64,000 nt of DNA from Bacteroidota bacterium (GTDB lineage Bacteria; Bacteroidota; Bacteroidia; Flavobacteriales_D; Crocinitomicaceae). The DNA is taken from positions 1 through 64,000 of the forward strand of contig VGMY01000010.1 in assembly GCA_016866255.1 (NCBI GenBank). The letters run 5' to 3'. This document shows, one piece after another, positions 1 through 9,411 of the stretch. The first letter of the stretch is position 1. Each line of letters starts with the position of its first letter. The notes beneath the pieces were generated by a model. It searched no databases and was not told the origin of the DNA. It was given only the letters and a program-made list of their open reading frames with translations. The position numbers were made by a program, and so were the translations under genes.

Positions 1-40
1 CGTTATCGGTCATGCTAAATTAAGAACAAAAATAAATGAT

Positions 41-1543
41 ATGAAAAAAGTATACAGTATCTTGATATCTCTTCTGAGTTTAACGACTATAGTTAATGCT
101 CAGAATTTGTCCGGTGAATTCATCAATATCTCTACTAATAACGAAATGATGGGGGGGACATTGGTTGTTTTCTGCGAGGATGGGATAATCGAGAACATTT
201 CTATAGGAAAATCTGACTTTTCACGAAACATTAACTCTTCTGTAAATACAAAATATCGTATGGCAAGTATCTCCAAAACGATAACGGCAATTGCGATTAT
301 GCAGCTTGTTGAACAAAATTTTCTGGATTTGGATGCCGATATAAGCTCAATTTTGGGGTACAGTGTTCAAAACCCAAATCATCCATCTATTCCTATTACA
401 ACAAGAATGCTTTTATCTCACACTTCTACCATCATTGACGGTTCAACGTATAGTAATTTCCTAAGCGCTGCGGTGAATAATAATCCGATTCCCAATTTAA
501 GCGAGATAGTAACCCCGAACGGATCATTTTATACAGCTGGACAATTCAACAACACCATTCCTGGGACTTACTTCAACTATTCCAACATCAACTATGTCAT
601 ACTCGGAACAATCGTTGAAAAGGTTTCAAATCTTCGTTTTGACGTCTATTGTAAACAAAATATCTCAGTTCCTTTGGGAATAGACGCTTCTTTCAATGTT
701 AATGATTTAACAGATATCGACCAATTGGCAGTTCTGTACAGAAAGATTAATGGTGTTTGGACTCCGCAAGCTGACAATTATCAGGGTACGCAACCAGTCT
801 TTAGCAATCTAAACGGATACATCCCCGGAACAAACGGTGGTCGATTCGGTCCGCAAGGAGGTTTTAGATGCTCTGGACAAGATTTAGCTAAAATATTTTT
901 AGTGTTAATGAATAAAGGTAATTTTAATGGTGACACTCTTCTTTCGGAATCATCATGTAATGCAATGTTTGCTAATGAGTGGACTTTTAATGGCAGCAAT
1001 GGAAATAATTATTACGGACTTTTTAGAAGTTGGGGTCTCGGTATTCACAGGATTACTTCCACTCCAGGAAATGACGTTGCTCTACCCGGTAGTATTTCAA
1101 TGCTTGGCCATACAGGAGAAGCATATGGGTTAGTAAGTGATGCGTATTTTGATACAATCAGAAAGGTTGGTTTTGTTTTTATGAATAATGGGGTTGGAAT
1201 TAATTATCAAACGAACAATAATTCAATATTCTACACCATAGAGCAAGAAGTTTTTACTGCTATTGAGAATCATGCTGACATAAGTAGTTGTCAGTCGACT
1301 GCGGGAGTTAATACAATCCAAGAGGGGTTTAACATGATTTACCCCAATCCAACAAATGGACTTGTTAATGTAGAAATACAAAATCACACCATTGAAAATA
1401 TAAGGCTTTACGACTTCCAAGGAAGGTTAATAAAAGAAATATCCGAAAGCCAGTTTGACCTTTCCAACTACTCGAATGGAACGTATTTTATAAGAGTCCA
1501 AACGGATAAAGGTTTCTACAGCTACAAACTTATTAAACATTAA
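41..1543 (+). CDS. Secreted serine hydrolase (class C beta-lactamase fold) with T9SS type A sorting domain
   Basis: A 500-residue exported hydrolase of the beta-lactamase/DD-peptidase-like superfamily. An N-terminal signal peptide ends near NAQ (residues 19-21). The three active-site motifs are visible: SxxK at S76-K79 (SISK), YSN at 180-182 and HTG at 357-359. The last ~70 residues, starting at YPNPTNG (434-440), form a type A T9SS C-terminal domain, so the mature enzyme is probably secreted or surface-attached. The substrate cannot be read from sequence; family members include peptidases, esterases and D-amino-acid hydrolases, and nothing points to antibiotic resistance. Only 40 bases lie upstream in the window, so its promoter is not seen. 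Downstream is decayed DNA. Confidence 0.9.
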   Translation: MKKVYSILISLLSLTTIVNAQNLSGEFINISTNNEMMGGTLVVFCEDGIIENISIGKSDFSRNINSSVNTKYRMASISKTITAIAIMQLVEQNFLDLDADISSILGYSVQNPNHPSIPITTRMLLSHTSTIIDGSTYSNFLSAAVNNNPIPNLSEIVTPNGSFYTAGQFNNTIPGTYFNYSNINYVILGTIVEKVSNLRFDVYCKQNISVPLGIDASFNVNDLTDIDQLAVLYRKINGVWTPQADNYQGTQPVFSNLNGYIPGTNGGRFGPQGGFRCSGQDLAKIFLVLMNKGNFNGDTLLSESSCNAMFANEWTFNGSNGNNYYGLFRSWGLGIHRITSTPGNDVALPGSISMLGHTGEAYGLVSDAYFDTIRKVGFVFMNNGVGINYQTNNNSIFYTIEQEVFTAIENHADISSCQSTAGVNTIQEGFNMIYPNPTNGLVNVEIQNHTIENIRLYDFQGRLIKEISESQFDLSNYSNGTYFIRVQTDKGFYSYKLIKH

Positions 1544-1882
1544 ACCAATGACAAGCGATTTAAAGGAGGAACTTTTGAGTAAGGCGCACGATTTTCAGAC
1601 CTTTTTTGATGTAATTGAATAAAACATTAGTTTTTTAGATTTAAGCTTAATTTCCCACGTTTATCCTATCTTCGTATTCTCATAATTAAGATCAAATCAG
1701 AAAACATTAACATGTCTCCGAGTACCTACAAAACAAAAATCGCATCGCGATACATTCTGATCATTAATGCCAATTACCTTTCCGTTTGTGGTCCAATAAT
1801 TTGCATCAGGAACTTCAATTTTGTGGAACTTTAATTGTTGACATAAATTTTTATTTCCAACTAATATTTTTTACTTAACCAT
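1544..1882. other. Gene-poor stretch with coding debris
   Basis: 339 bases without a convincing gene. It holds a 24-codon open frame on the plus strand (1548-1622, MTSDLKEELL...) starting 4 bases after the serine hydrolase stop, a protein-like open stretch on the minus strand (1697-1870, listed separately), and a 41-codon plus frame at 1712-1837 that overlaps the latter and looks like its shadow. No TAnnTTTG box, hairpin terminator or RNA gene was recognised. With the truncated DUF2779 reading frame that follows, it looks like a site of past deletion or rearrangement. Confidence 0.5.
1697..1870 (-). pseudogene. Possible gene remnant, minus strand, no start codon
   Basis: An open stretch of 57 codons ends at a TGA (1697-1699) and is bounded upstream by an in-frame TAA. 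It contains no ATG. Its composition looks protein-like (for example KIEVPDANYWTTNGKVIG, then CDFCFVGTRRHVNVF at the end), with a Cys-x-x-Cys pair. It reads as the C-terminal end of a lost gene, but I do not recognise the family and it may be chance. Confidence 0.25.
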
Positions 1883-2443
1883 TTGAGTCAAGTACCCTTT
1901 CAGTATTCACTTCACATAACAGACAGTGAAGGAACAATCCTCGAGCATCGAGAATTTCTCGCTCGACCAGAGGATTTCTCAAATCCTTCTGCAGTCGATC
2001 CGCGCCTGCAACTTATTCAACAATTGAGAGAAGATATAGGTGATCAAGGTAGTATTATAGCTTATCACGCATCATTTGAAAAAACCAGATTAGTAGATTT
2101 AGCAAAATCCTTTCCTAACGAACGAGAATTTATTGAAAGTTTATTACCTCGTTTTGTTGATTTGTTAATTCCTTTCAAATCAGGGTGGTATTACAAGCCA
2201 GAAATGGGAGCTAGTGCATCCATCAAATCAGTTTTACCGGCCATTGCTCCCGAATTTTCATATTCCGATCTTGAAATTGGTAATGGAGGTTTGGCGAGCA
2301 ACACTTTTCTCGCCATGATACAAAATATATTCGAAGGCGACCGACCACTTACAAACAAAAATCTGCTAGCTTATTGTGAGCGAGATACAGAGGGGATGGT
2401 AGTGATTTATAGGCATTTGTTAGCTTTGGTAAATCAATTGTAA
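1883..2443 (+). pseudogene. DUF2779 protein, C-terminal fragment only
   Basis: The 186 codons match the C-terminal RNase H-like part of DUF2779 proteins: the opening QVPFQYSLHI and the closing YCERDTEGM are typical of the family. Full members are about 500 residues with an N-terminal nuclease-like region; that part is missing here. The in-frame stop at 1862-1864 closes the frame, and the only plausible start is a TTG at 1883 in the middle of the conserved domain. I therefore call it a 5'-truncated remnant. A minimal domain expressed from the TTG cannot be excluded, but the start falls inside a conserved motif, which argues against it. Confidence 0.7.
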
Positions 2444-2593
2444 ATGATTGAAAATATATATATTGAAATTAAACAATTCATTTCAGAGTTGGCAAATAAT
2501 GAAAATCAAAAAAGAAATCTCATCCGCAATAAACTTTGGTGCTTCAAAGCCCGCCACTTCGCCAAGCTGCAAACTGTTACCGTATCACGGTAA
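2444..2593 (+). CDS. Small hypothetical ORF, 49 codons, directly after the DUF2779 stop
   Basis: An ATG immediately abuts the TAA of the DUF2779 fragment and opens 49 codons (MIENIYIEIKQF...), rich in Asn, Lys and Ile. Its last 17 bases run into the 3' end of the convergent T9SS gene. No domain is recognised. It may be another truncated remnant fused to chance sequence; the first ~30 codons look more protein-like than the rest. Confidence 0.25.
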   Translation: MIENIYIEIKQFISELANNENQKRNLIRNKLWCFKARHFAKLQTVTVSR

Positions 2594-5411
2594 TATGACC
2601 AGAAACGACCTTGTTGTCGTTGGTGGTGAGCTTGAAGAAATAAACACCCGCCTCTAGCACTTTTCCGTTTTGATCCGTTCCGTTAAACGGTGCGCTCGCA
2701 TTTGTCCCTTCATAGACCAAGTTACCCCAGCGGTTTAGGACCAATAAGTCGTAATTTGTGCAATCGACAAATAGGTTGTCCAACAACAGCGCGTCGTTGC
2801 TTTGGTCACCATTGGGAGTTATCACATTCGGTATGGTGAGGTTTTCCAGCGTGACCGAGGGCAAGATCGTAAACGGTATATTGCTGGTGTAATCGCAGTT
2901 GTTGCTTCCCTCAAGCACAAGGCTTGCGATGTAATCGCCCGCATTGACAAAAGTATGCTCAAAGTTGGTGGCATTGAACACGCCAACACCCGGGATATTC
3001 CAGGTTAGTGCATCGTAGGTGTAGTTGTCCAATACCAATTGCACGCTGAAAATTCCCAGTTGACCGCAGGTGGCTTCAATATTTGGATTGACCCCAGGAA
3101 CCGCGGTAATGGTAAACGTTAGTGTATCGCTGGTGGTGCAGCCCCAAGGACTTGTCACCGTGAGTACGGCCGTATAGTTCCCGGTGGTATCGTACACATG
3201 TGTTGCATTGGCGGCATTCGCGTTTTGGCCGTCGCCAAATTCCAGGCTATAAACGCAGTTCGTGTTCGGAGGTGCAGCATTGTTCCATGAAAGTTGCGAA
3301 GCGAATTGCGCTGTAGCTCCGTCGCAAGGAGTGCTCACCGTTAAGGGGGCAATAGGGAAGGGCTGGTAGGTGATGGAGAAGGTATCCGATACCGTACAAC
3401 CGTTGTTGGTGGTTAAGGTCACCCAATAATTCAAGCTGGCGTATGCGCCGCTCGGGGAGGTAACGTTGGGTAGGCTATCGCCCGTTCCGACGGATCCGTT
3501 GGCATTGAACCATTCAAAAGTTGCGAGGGGGTCGTTCGGATCGGTGGTGTAGTTCGGGATAATAAAGCTTATTTGGTCACCGCACACTTCTTGAACGCCG
3601 GTGAATTGCACGTCGGGTGCTGTGAATACGGTAAGCGTATCGTAGGTGGTGGGCGAAATACAAGATCCTAAATTAGAATACAGGGATATAGGATAAGTTC
3701 CTGGGTTGAGGTTGGGTACCGCAATGGAATCGTTTTGCACTTGAAGCGCGTTGTTGAAATCCCAATGAAAGGTAAAGGCGCCGTTGAGTGGAGTTTGCGC
3801 TTGCAGGACCTCTCCGAAACAAAGAGGGCTGTTGCTAAGAATACTGGGCGCTGAAGGCGTTGCGATGATGGTTATGGCAACCGTATCAGGAATCAATTCG
3901 CAGGCCCCTGGGTTATATCCTGAAACGATATAATTTCCGGATTGCGCCGGAACAACCCCGTAAAGCGTTAACGTGACTCCATTGGTAACGATTCCCAAAG
4001 GTCCGGTCCAATTGTAGGTTGCCCCAGGCAGGGAATCGGTGGTTAACACCAAGGTATCACCGCTGCACAACAAATCGTTGGCTGCATCTATTTCGTATTT
4101 GTAGGCAGCGAAATCCGAGAAATACCCGTAACGACATCCCGAGGATGATCCACCATGAATGATTCCAAGGTGAAATTTCGAGTTTGGGTTTTCCAGACGG
4201 CTCGCGGCCTGAACGCCAATAAACGCACTTCCGTCCAATTGGGCATACATCCAACTGTTGTTGGTGCCGGGAACGGGCTGAAAAATACCGGGTCCTACGT
4301 TGGCTGCAGAACCGTTCAGTAAGAAGGAATTTTCTCCCCCGGCCGGAACGAGTATGTTCATAGCAAAAAACTCGCTCGTAGATCGAACAAAGGCCACGGT
4401 ATTGGATCCTGTACAAACGATGGGAGGAACGACCGCTCCACCAACTTCACAGCCGAATCCGGTGGTATGCAGGATGTAAACGGGTTTGTCCGCTTGAATG
4501 TACGCCGTAGGGTTGGATTGGGTATGCACGTATAAATTGGTTGCATTTAAGGCGGCAACGTTGACTCCATCGATCGAAACCTGGGTATTGTTTTGCGTGG
4601 CGACCACATAAACCTTGTCTGGGCCGTTGAGGTACCCTTTCAGGGTGATGTAGTCTTTTCCTGTTACAGGAACAGGAATCGTTTGGTCGCCCATCAAATC
4701 TGCACATCCCCCATAAGGTGCCCCGGACATGGAATCGTCTTTGATGGTTACCGCGATGGGTTTGGTAGATAGAATGGTTGAACCGGATAAATGTAACGAA
4801 CCCGCGATGTTCACCGCTTCTGCACTAAAGGTTTCTCCTTCGTTCAGCACAATGTTAAACGGAATGCCTGCAGCATGGCCTAATATGGCATTGGACGGTA
4901 TGATGGTAATGCTCGTATTGTTTTGTGTGGCGACAAGGTCAAACCCTGACCGGGCGTAGTTGGCGTTATTGAGAAAGGTTTGTGCGGTAATGATGAAGCT
5001 CGTACCCAAGGCGTTTTTTCCCTTCAGGGCAAAAATGTCAGGATTGCAATTGCAGGAGGTCACTACTTCGTAGTAGGCCATGATGGGCGCCGTTGCATGA
5101 ATTTTAAAACCGTAATTCAAGATGGTATTGGCGGGTTTATTCTCAATGATATCTATCCATGGCGTGAGGTCCAAGGTTTGGGCAGCGTTCGCCCCAAGGT
5201 TGATCACTTGGGTGGGGAAACCCGGATTGGCAGGTTGTGAAATGGTAATTGTTGCAGGGGTAGTAAGCGTGGCAAAGCGAAATACAATGGGGCGATCGCC
5301 GTGGCTTTGGGCTACTTCGGGAGCCACAAACCAAAATAAGGTATCCAATTGAGCATGTACTTTGGACGATCCTAGCAGGACGAATAGCAAAAGGGTAAAT
5401 ATTCTTTTCAT
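2577..5411 (-). CDS. T9SS type B (gliding-associated C-terminal domain) secreted protein with IgGFc-binding-like and PKD-like domains
   Basis: 944 residues with a signal peptide (MKRIFTLLLFVLLGSSKVHAQ). Residues ~100-430 resemble the IgGFc-binding domain common in Bacteroidota surface proteins (segments such as GDQTIPVPVTGKDYI). A run of Ig/PKD-like beta domains follows from ~450 to 850. The last ~85 residues are the gliding-motility-associated type B C-terminal domain (ITPNGDQSND, LNRWGNLVYEG, GVYFFKL). It is a cell-surface or released T9SS cargo, probably an adhesin or matrix protein; the ligand is unknown. Its ATG overlaps the GH92 stop by four bases (ATGA), so it is the last gene of a translationally coupled series. 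The G+C-rich coding differs from the A/T-rich debris just downstream. Confidence 0.88.
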   Translation of the reverse strand: MKRIFTLLLFVLLGSSKVHAQLDTLFWFVAPEVAQSHGDRPIVFRFATLTTPATITISQPANPGFPTQVINLGANAAQTLDLTPWIDIIENKPANTILNYGFKIHATAPIMAYYEVVTSCNCNPDIFALKGKNALGTSFIITAQTFLNNANYARSGFDLVATQNNTSITIIPSNAILGHAAGIPFNIVLNEGETFSAEAVNIAGSLHLSGSTILSTKPIAVTIKDDSMSGAPYGGCADLMGDQTIPVPVTGKDYITLKGYLNGPDKVYVVATQNNTQVSIDGVNVAALNATNLYVHTQSNPTAYIQADKPVYILHTTGFGCEVGGAVVPPIVCTGSNTVAFVRSTSEFFAMNILVPAGGENSFLLNGSAANVGPGIFQPVPGTNNSWMYAQLDGSAFIGVQAASRLENPNSKFHLGIIHGGSSSGCRYGYFSDFAAYKYEIDAANDLLCSGDTLVLTTDSLPGATYNWTGPLGIVTNGVTLTLYGVVPAQSGNYIVSGYNPGACELIPDTVAITIIATPSAPSILSNSPLCFGEVLQAQTPLNGAFTFHWDFNNALQVQNDSIAVPNLNPGTYPISLYSNLGSCISPTTYDTLTVFTAPDVQFTGVQEVCGDQISFIIPNYTTDPNDPLATFEWFNANGSVGTGDSLPNVTSPSGAYASLNYWVTLTTNNGCTVSDTFSITYQPFPIAPLTVSTPCDGATAQFASQLSWNNAAPPNTNCVYSLEFGDGQNANAANATHVYDTTGNYTAVLTVTSPWGCTTSDTLTFTITAVPGVNPNIEATCGQLGIFSVQLVLDNYTYDALTWNIPGVGVFNATNFEHTFVNAGDYIASLVLEGSNNCDYTSNIPFTILPSVTLENLTIPNVITPNGDQSNDALLLDNLFVDCTNYDLLVLNRWGNLVYEGTNASAPFNGTDQNGKVLEAGVYFFKLTTNDNKVVSGHITVIR

Positions 5412-8407
5412 TCAATTATAATTTCATCTAAAAATAGCCACGAAGGGTTGCTGCTTCCAGAATGCCAAACTGGGCAAGGTCCTGGATTCTTTACGACAAT
5501 TCGGACGCATTTAATGGCTGAAAAGTTGACAGTTTGTTCAAAATTTGTGCATTTTTTTCCAACTTCGGCAGCAATTTGTTCAGTAATCGGATCAAAATAG
5601 TGGTGTAAGGCCTCTTGAAAAACGCTCCCATTGCTTGAAACCTCCATGATTACTTCCGAGGGGTCAAATATCCAGGAGTTGATGTCCCGTAGAAACGAAA
5701 TCCCCAGTTTCGTGATGTTTATCGCTTTCTGGAATTGCACTTCAGCTACGATATCTTTTCCATGGAAACCTTGCCAAGTCCCTGTTCGGAAATCGTTACC
5801 TCCTCGAATTTTATCTATCAAGGTATTAGGCCCCGACGCGGCATAGGCAGGAGCATAATTATTTTTTAGGGTCAATGTAACGTTTTTATCTTTTTTAAGG
5901 AATTGGGAACTTACTTCGGCTGAATAGCGATTGATAGCCCCATCGTTTCGTTTTGTGCGTATTGTTACTGTTGATGACTTGGATAGGAAGAAGGGGGTGT
6001 GATAGGTGATCCATTCCGGGTGATTTTTTCGTCGATTAACTTGATATTCCAGGGATAAATTCATGTCGTCGAAGGCAACAACCCCGAGTTCAATGCTTAA
6101 CGAATCTTCGAAGATGGACTCCGAAGACTGGATGAAGGGTAAGGGAACAAATTCTTTAGGGGGTGAAATATCAAAAAGATCAGTCGCTGGAGGCTCTTGT
6201 TGAGGGTTTTCGGACATAACATATTCCAAAACTCCTCCGCCCATTAAATCAGGATGGTGCAAGCGTTTAACAACTGTCCCATTCAAAGATACCTGTACCA
6301 GGTGGCTTCCTTTCCCTTTTTTAATCACGGTAATGGTCTTTCCATTTTCCAACTGCACCGTTGCTTTTGCAAATATCGGATGGCCGAGCTCGTAGAAGGT
6401 TTTTCCGGGAGCAATGGGATAAAACCCGAGGGCTGAGAGAACGAACCAAGAACTCATTTGTCCACAGTCCTCATTCCCCACCAGGCCGTCTGGGGTATTT
6501 CCATACATGCTCCGTTGAATTGAGTCCACAAATAGTTGGGTCTTCCATGGGGTTGCGGAATAATTGTAAAGATAGGCGACGTGGTGCGAGGGTTCGTTGC
6601 CATGGGCGTATTGTCCAATCAAACCGGTAATATCGGCTTGGTCTCTTCCCGACATCGGGCGTTTGCTGTAAAACATGTCATCGAGCCACTTGGAAAGCGC
6701 TTTTTTTCCGCCAATAAGATTGGTTAATACTTCAGGATGTTGTGGGGCGTACAGGGAATATTGCCAACTGTTGGCCTCGGTAAAATTAAAATTCACTTCG
6801 GTAGGATCAAAGGGCGATAACCATTGGGCACCTCTTCGAGCCCGCATGAATTTTTGGTTAGGATCGAAGTGGTTGATAAAGGCAAAACTGTAATTGAGGT
6901 GTTTTCTTGCAATTTCGTCGTAGGCATTTCGTGCACCTGACTCAAGGCTCAGTTGACGTGCGAATTCGCTAAGGCAATAATGGTCGTATGCATATTCGAG
7001 GGCTTTCGAAACCGATTCTGATTCAATATCTGAGGCGATGATGCCTTGTTCTAAGAAGGATTTTTTACCAAATTCGTTCATTTCGGAGGTAGCAACCATA
7101 GCCTTTAATGCCCTTTCTGCATCGAACCCACGCACACCCTTTAGGTAGGCATCGGTGAGTACCGATGCACTGTGAAAACCGATCATGCATTCGGTTTCAT
7201 TTCCGGCCAACTCCCAAACAGGTAAGTCTCCGCCCTGTTCGAATTGCCGCATAAACGTAGTTAAGTAACCCGTTGTGCGCTTTTGGTCAATCAAACAGAA
7301 TAAGGGATGGGTAGCTCGGTAGGTATCCCAGAGCGAAAAGACGGTATATTGCGGGATACCACGATCGATGGTGTGAATGGCGAGGTCGCGTCCACGATAA
7401 CGTCCGTCTACATCGGAACAGATATTTGGGGCAATAAAACTGTGATAAAGTGCCGTGTAAAATATAACTTTTTGTTGGAGATTTTCATCCTCTATGGTGA
7501 TTTTTCCAAGTTCTTTTTCCCACTGAGCTGAGGCACTTTGACGAACATTAAGGAAACTTTGCCCGTCGGTTTCGTGTTCTAAGTTGCGAGCAGCTCCAAT
7601 TTCATCAACGGACGAAATACCTACGGATAATTCGAGGGTCTTGGTGGATTTTGGAAAAGTTAAAACCAGGCGATGTTGTCCGTTCTCCGTAACTTTCTCC
7701 ATTTTTTCATAGGGCGCTGAGGGTTTCAGGGAAAAATAGAAATACTGGTGTTTTGCCCACCCTTCCGATTCACGAAATCCGCGAATTTCATTCGGCGAAA
7801 TGAGGCTAAAATCCGCGTTGATTACCTTGTCTCGGTAATCTAAGTCCAAAACGATATAGCGATTTCCTTCACCGTTGAAAGTATATTTGTGAATTCCGCA
7901 TCGAGGTGTTGCGGTAAGCTCAGCAACAATGTTGCCCTCCTTTAAATGGACGGTATAGTAACCAGGTTCAGCCTTTTCCGAGGAATGCGAAAAAGCAGAA
8001 CCGTAACCTTGCGCGTCTTTATAGCGCGGTTTTTTCGGGTAGTTTCCACAAACGGGAGTGATTAATAAGTCGGCATAATCCGGGACACCCGTGCCGCTCA
8101 AGTGCGTATGGCTAAAGCCGTATATGACTGAGTCGCTATAATGGTAGCCACCGCACCCATCCCAGCCGGTCATGCGGGTATCGGGACTTAACTGTACCAT
8201 TCCGAAAGGAACCGTAGCTCCGGGGAAAGTGTGACCATGACCCCCGGTTCCGATAAAGGGATTCACCAATTGTGTGAAAGGTTGGGATACATTTTTTACA
8301 TTCTCCAATACCAACCGAGCTTTATCCGCCGAAATTTTTAGGGGGTTAACTTGAGCAATAAAGATTGCCGATAAGGAAGAAATTACGAAGAAACAGAAGA
8401 CTTTCAC
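5408..8407 (-). CDS. GH92 family glycoside hydrolase (alpha-mannosidase) with C-terminal carbohydrate-binding-like domain
   Basis: 999 residues. After a signal peptide ending near IAQ, the GH92 signature NPFIGTGGHGHTFPGA begins at ~49. The motif AGNETECMIG at ~400 carries the family's catalytic-acid Glu, and GNEDCGQMSSW at ~643 carries its Asp/base region. Residues ~745-830 look like a beta-sandwich linker domain and ~855-999 like an F5/8-type (galactose-binding-like) domain. GH92 enzymes are calcium-dependent exo-alpha-mannosidases acting on N-glycan or mannan side chains, usually in the periplasm. The start is GTG within a GTGA overlap with the glycosyltransferase stop. No SusC/SusD pair accompanies it. 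Confidence 0.92.
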   Translation of the reverse strand: MKVFCFFVISSLSAIFIAQVNPLKISADKARLVLENVKNVSQPFTQLVNPFIGTGGHGHTFPGATVPFGMVQLSPDTRMTGWDGCGGYHYSDSVIYGFSHTHLSGTGVPDYADLLITPVCGNYPKKPRYKDAQGYGSAFSHSSEKAEPGYYTVHLKEGNIVAELTATPRCGIHKYTFNGEGNRYIVLDLDYRDKVINADFSLISPNEIRGFRESEGWAKHQYFYFSLKPSAPYEKMEKVTENGQHRLVLTFPKSTKTLELSVGISSVDEIGAARNLEHETDGQSFLNVRQSASAQWEKELGKITIEDENLQQKVIFYTALYHSFIAPNICSDVDGRYRGRDLAIHTIDRGIPQYTVFSLWDTYRATHPLFCLIDQKRTTGYLTTFMRQFEQGGDLPVWELAGNETECMIGFHSASVLTDAYLKGVRGFDAERALKAMVATSEMNEFGKKSFLEQGIIASDIESESVSKALEYAYDHYCLSEFARQLSLESGARNAYDEIARKHLNYSFAFINHFDPNQKFMRARRGAQWLSPFDPTEVNFNFTEANSWQYSLYAPQHPEVLTNLIGGKKALSKWLDDMFYSKRPMSGRDQADITGLIGQYAHGNEPSHHVAYLYNYSATPWKTQLFVDSIQRSMYGNTPDGLVGNEDCGQMSSWFVLSALGFYPIAPGKTFYELGHPIFAKATVQLENGKTITVIKKGKGSHLVQVSLNGTVVKRLHHPDLMGGGVLEYVMSENPQQEPPATDLFDISPPKEFVPLPFIQSSESIFEDSLSIELGVVAFDDMNLSLEYQVNRRKNHPEWITYHTPFFLSKSSTVTIRTKRNDGAINRYSAEVSSQFLKKDKNVTLTLKNNYAPAYAASGPNTLIDKIRGGNDFRTGTWQGFHGKDIVAEVQFQKAINITKLGISFLRDINSWIFDPSEVIMEVSSNGSVFQEALHHYFDPITEQIAAEVGKKCTNFEQTVNFSAIKCVRIVVKNPGPCPVWHSGSSNPSWLFLDEIIIE

Positions 8408-9408
8408 AGGGATAGGTTTTGAAACGTTTTCCTTTTTAATACAAAAAACTGAACAACAATATTCGCATTACATTTACCGTGCAGCGCAGTTGCTGTCATT
8501 CTTTTTCGTTGTCGTACTAGCCTCGGGATTGCTCCGTAAAGGGCCATATGGGCTTTAAACACCTCAAAAAAAAGCCGGGGCTGCTTTTTCGCCAAAAACT
8601 GCCATGCAGCAAGACCGTCCCATGCCATGCGGATAAACAACCTTCCTGGCCAAAAACCCGATTGGTTTTTGACGAGCATGAACAGGTTGTTACGAAAATT
8701 AAGGAAGGTTTTGCGGGGAGATTCATACCCTAAAGTTCCTCCCCCAAGGTGTAACACTTTTGACTGGGGTTCAACCCATACTTGATATCCCGCTTGTTGC
8801 ATTCGCCAACATAAGTCTATTTCCTCCATGTGGGCAAAAAAATAGGCGTCAAAGCCGCCGAGTTGATGAAACACCTCGCTTTTGATCATAAGGCAGGCAC
8901 CGCTGGCCCAAAATACAGGAATTGCACAGTCGTACTGTCCGCGGTCATCTTCGCACATGGAAAATATTCTTCCGCGACAAAATGGAAAACCGTTTCGGTC
9001 GATAAATCCCCCACAGGCGCCGGCGTGCTCGAACTTTGAGGGTTGGTTGTAGTTTAATATTTTGGGTTGTACTGCCCCGATATCTTGTTGACTCAAGCGA
9101 TTGAGCATCGGGCCTAGGTAATTGGCCGTTACCTGGACATCGGAATTTAACATTAAGTAGTACTCGAATTTCCCTTTCAACGCGTTCAAGCCCTCGTTGT
9201 AGCCCTGCGCAAACCCGCAGTTTTGTTGTAAGCAAATTTGCTCGACACCGGGGAAGTTGAGGGATAAGAACTCCAAAGAACCGTCGGTAGATCCGTTGTC
9301 TATTACCACTATGGTATGTTCCCCGGAATGATTTATGACAGAGGGTAAAAACGTGCTTAGGTGGTCTACACCATTAAAATTGAGAATAGCAATGGCCAGT
9401 TTTCTCAT
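8404..9408 (-). CDS. Glycosyltransferase family 2 protein (rhamnosyltransferase-like)
   Basis: 334 residues of the GT-A fold. The N-terminus AIAILNFNG, the nucleotide-binding IDNGSTDGS at ~36-44 and the DxD-like region LNSDVQ at ~87-92 define GT2. HMEEIDLCWRMQQAGY near residue 195 is typical of WbbL/rhamnosyltransferase-type members. It should transfer a nucleotide-activated sugar to a cell-surface glycan; donor and acceptor are unknown. It starts 3 bases after the GWxTD gene and overlaps GH92 by four bases, so all are likely on one transcript. No transmembrane segment is evident, implying action on the inner face of the cytoplasmic membrane. Confidence 0.9.
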   Translation of the reverse strand: MRKLAIAILNFNGVDHLSTFLPSVINHSGEHTIVVIDNGSTDGSLEFLSLNFPGVEQICLQQNCGFAQGYNEGLNALKGKFEYYLMLNSDVQVTANYLGPMLNRLSQQDIGAVQPKILNYNQPSKFEHAGACGGFIDRNGFPFCRGRIFSMCEDDRGQYDCAIPVFWASGACLMIKSEVFHQLGGFDAYFFAHMEEIDLCWRMQQAGYQVWVEPQSKVLHLGGGTLGYESPRKTFLNFRNNLFMLVKNQSGFWPGRLFIRMAWDGLAAWQFLAKKQPRLFFEVFKAHMALYGAIPRLVRQRKRMTATALHGKCNANIVVQFFVLKRKTFQNLSL

Positions 9409-9411
9409 GAT

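Noticed and set aside
41..1543. Antibiotic-resistance beta-lactamase
   Set aside because: The SxxK/YSN/HTG triad is shared by many peptidases and esterases, and the T9SS tail is atypical for resistance enzymes; nothing indicates drug hydrolysis.
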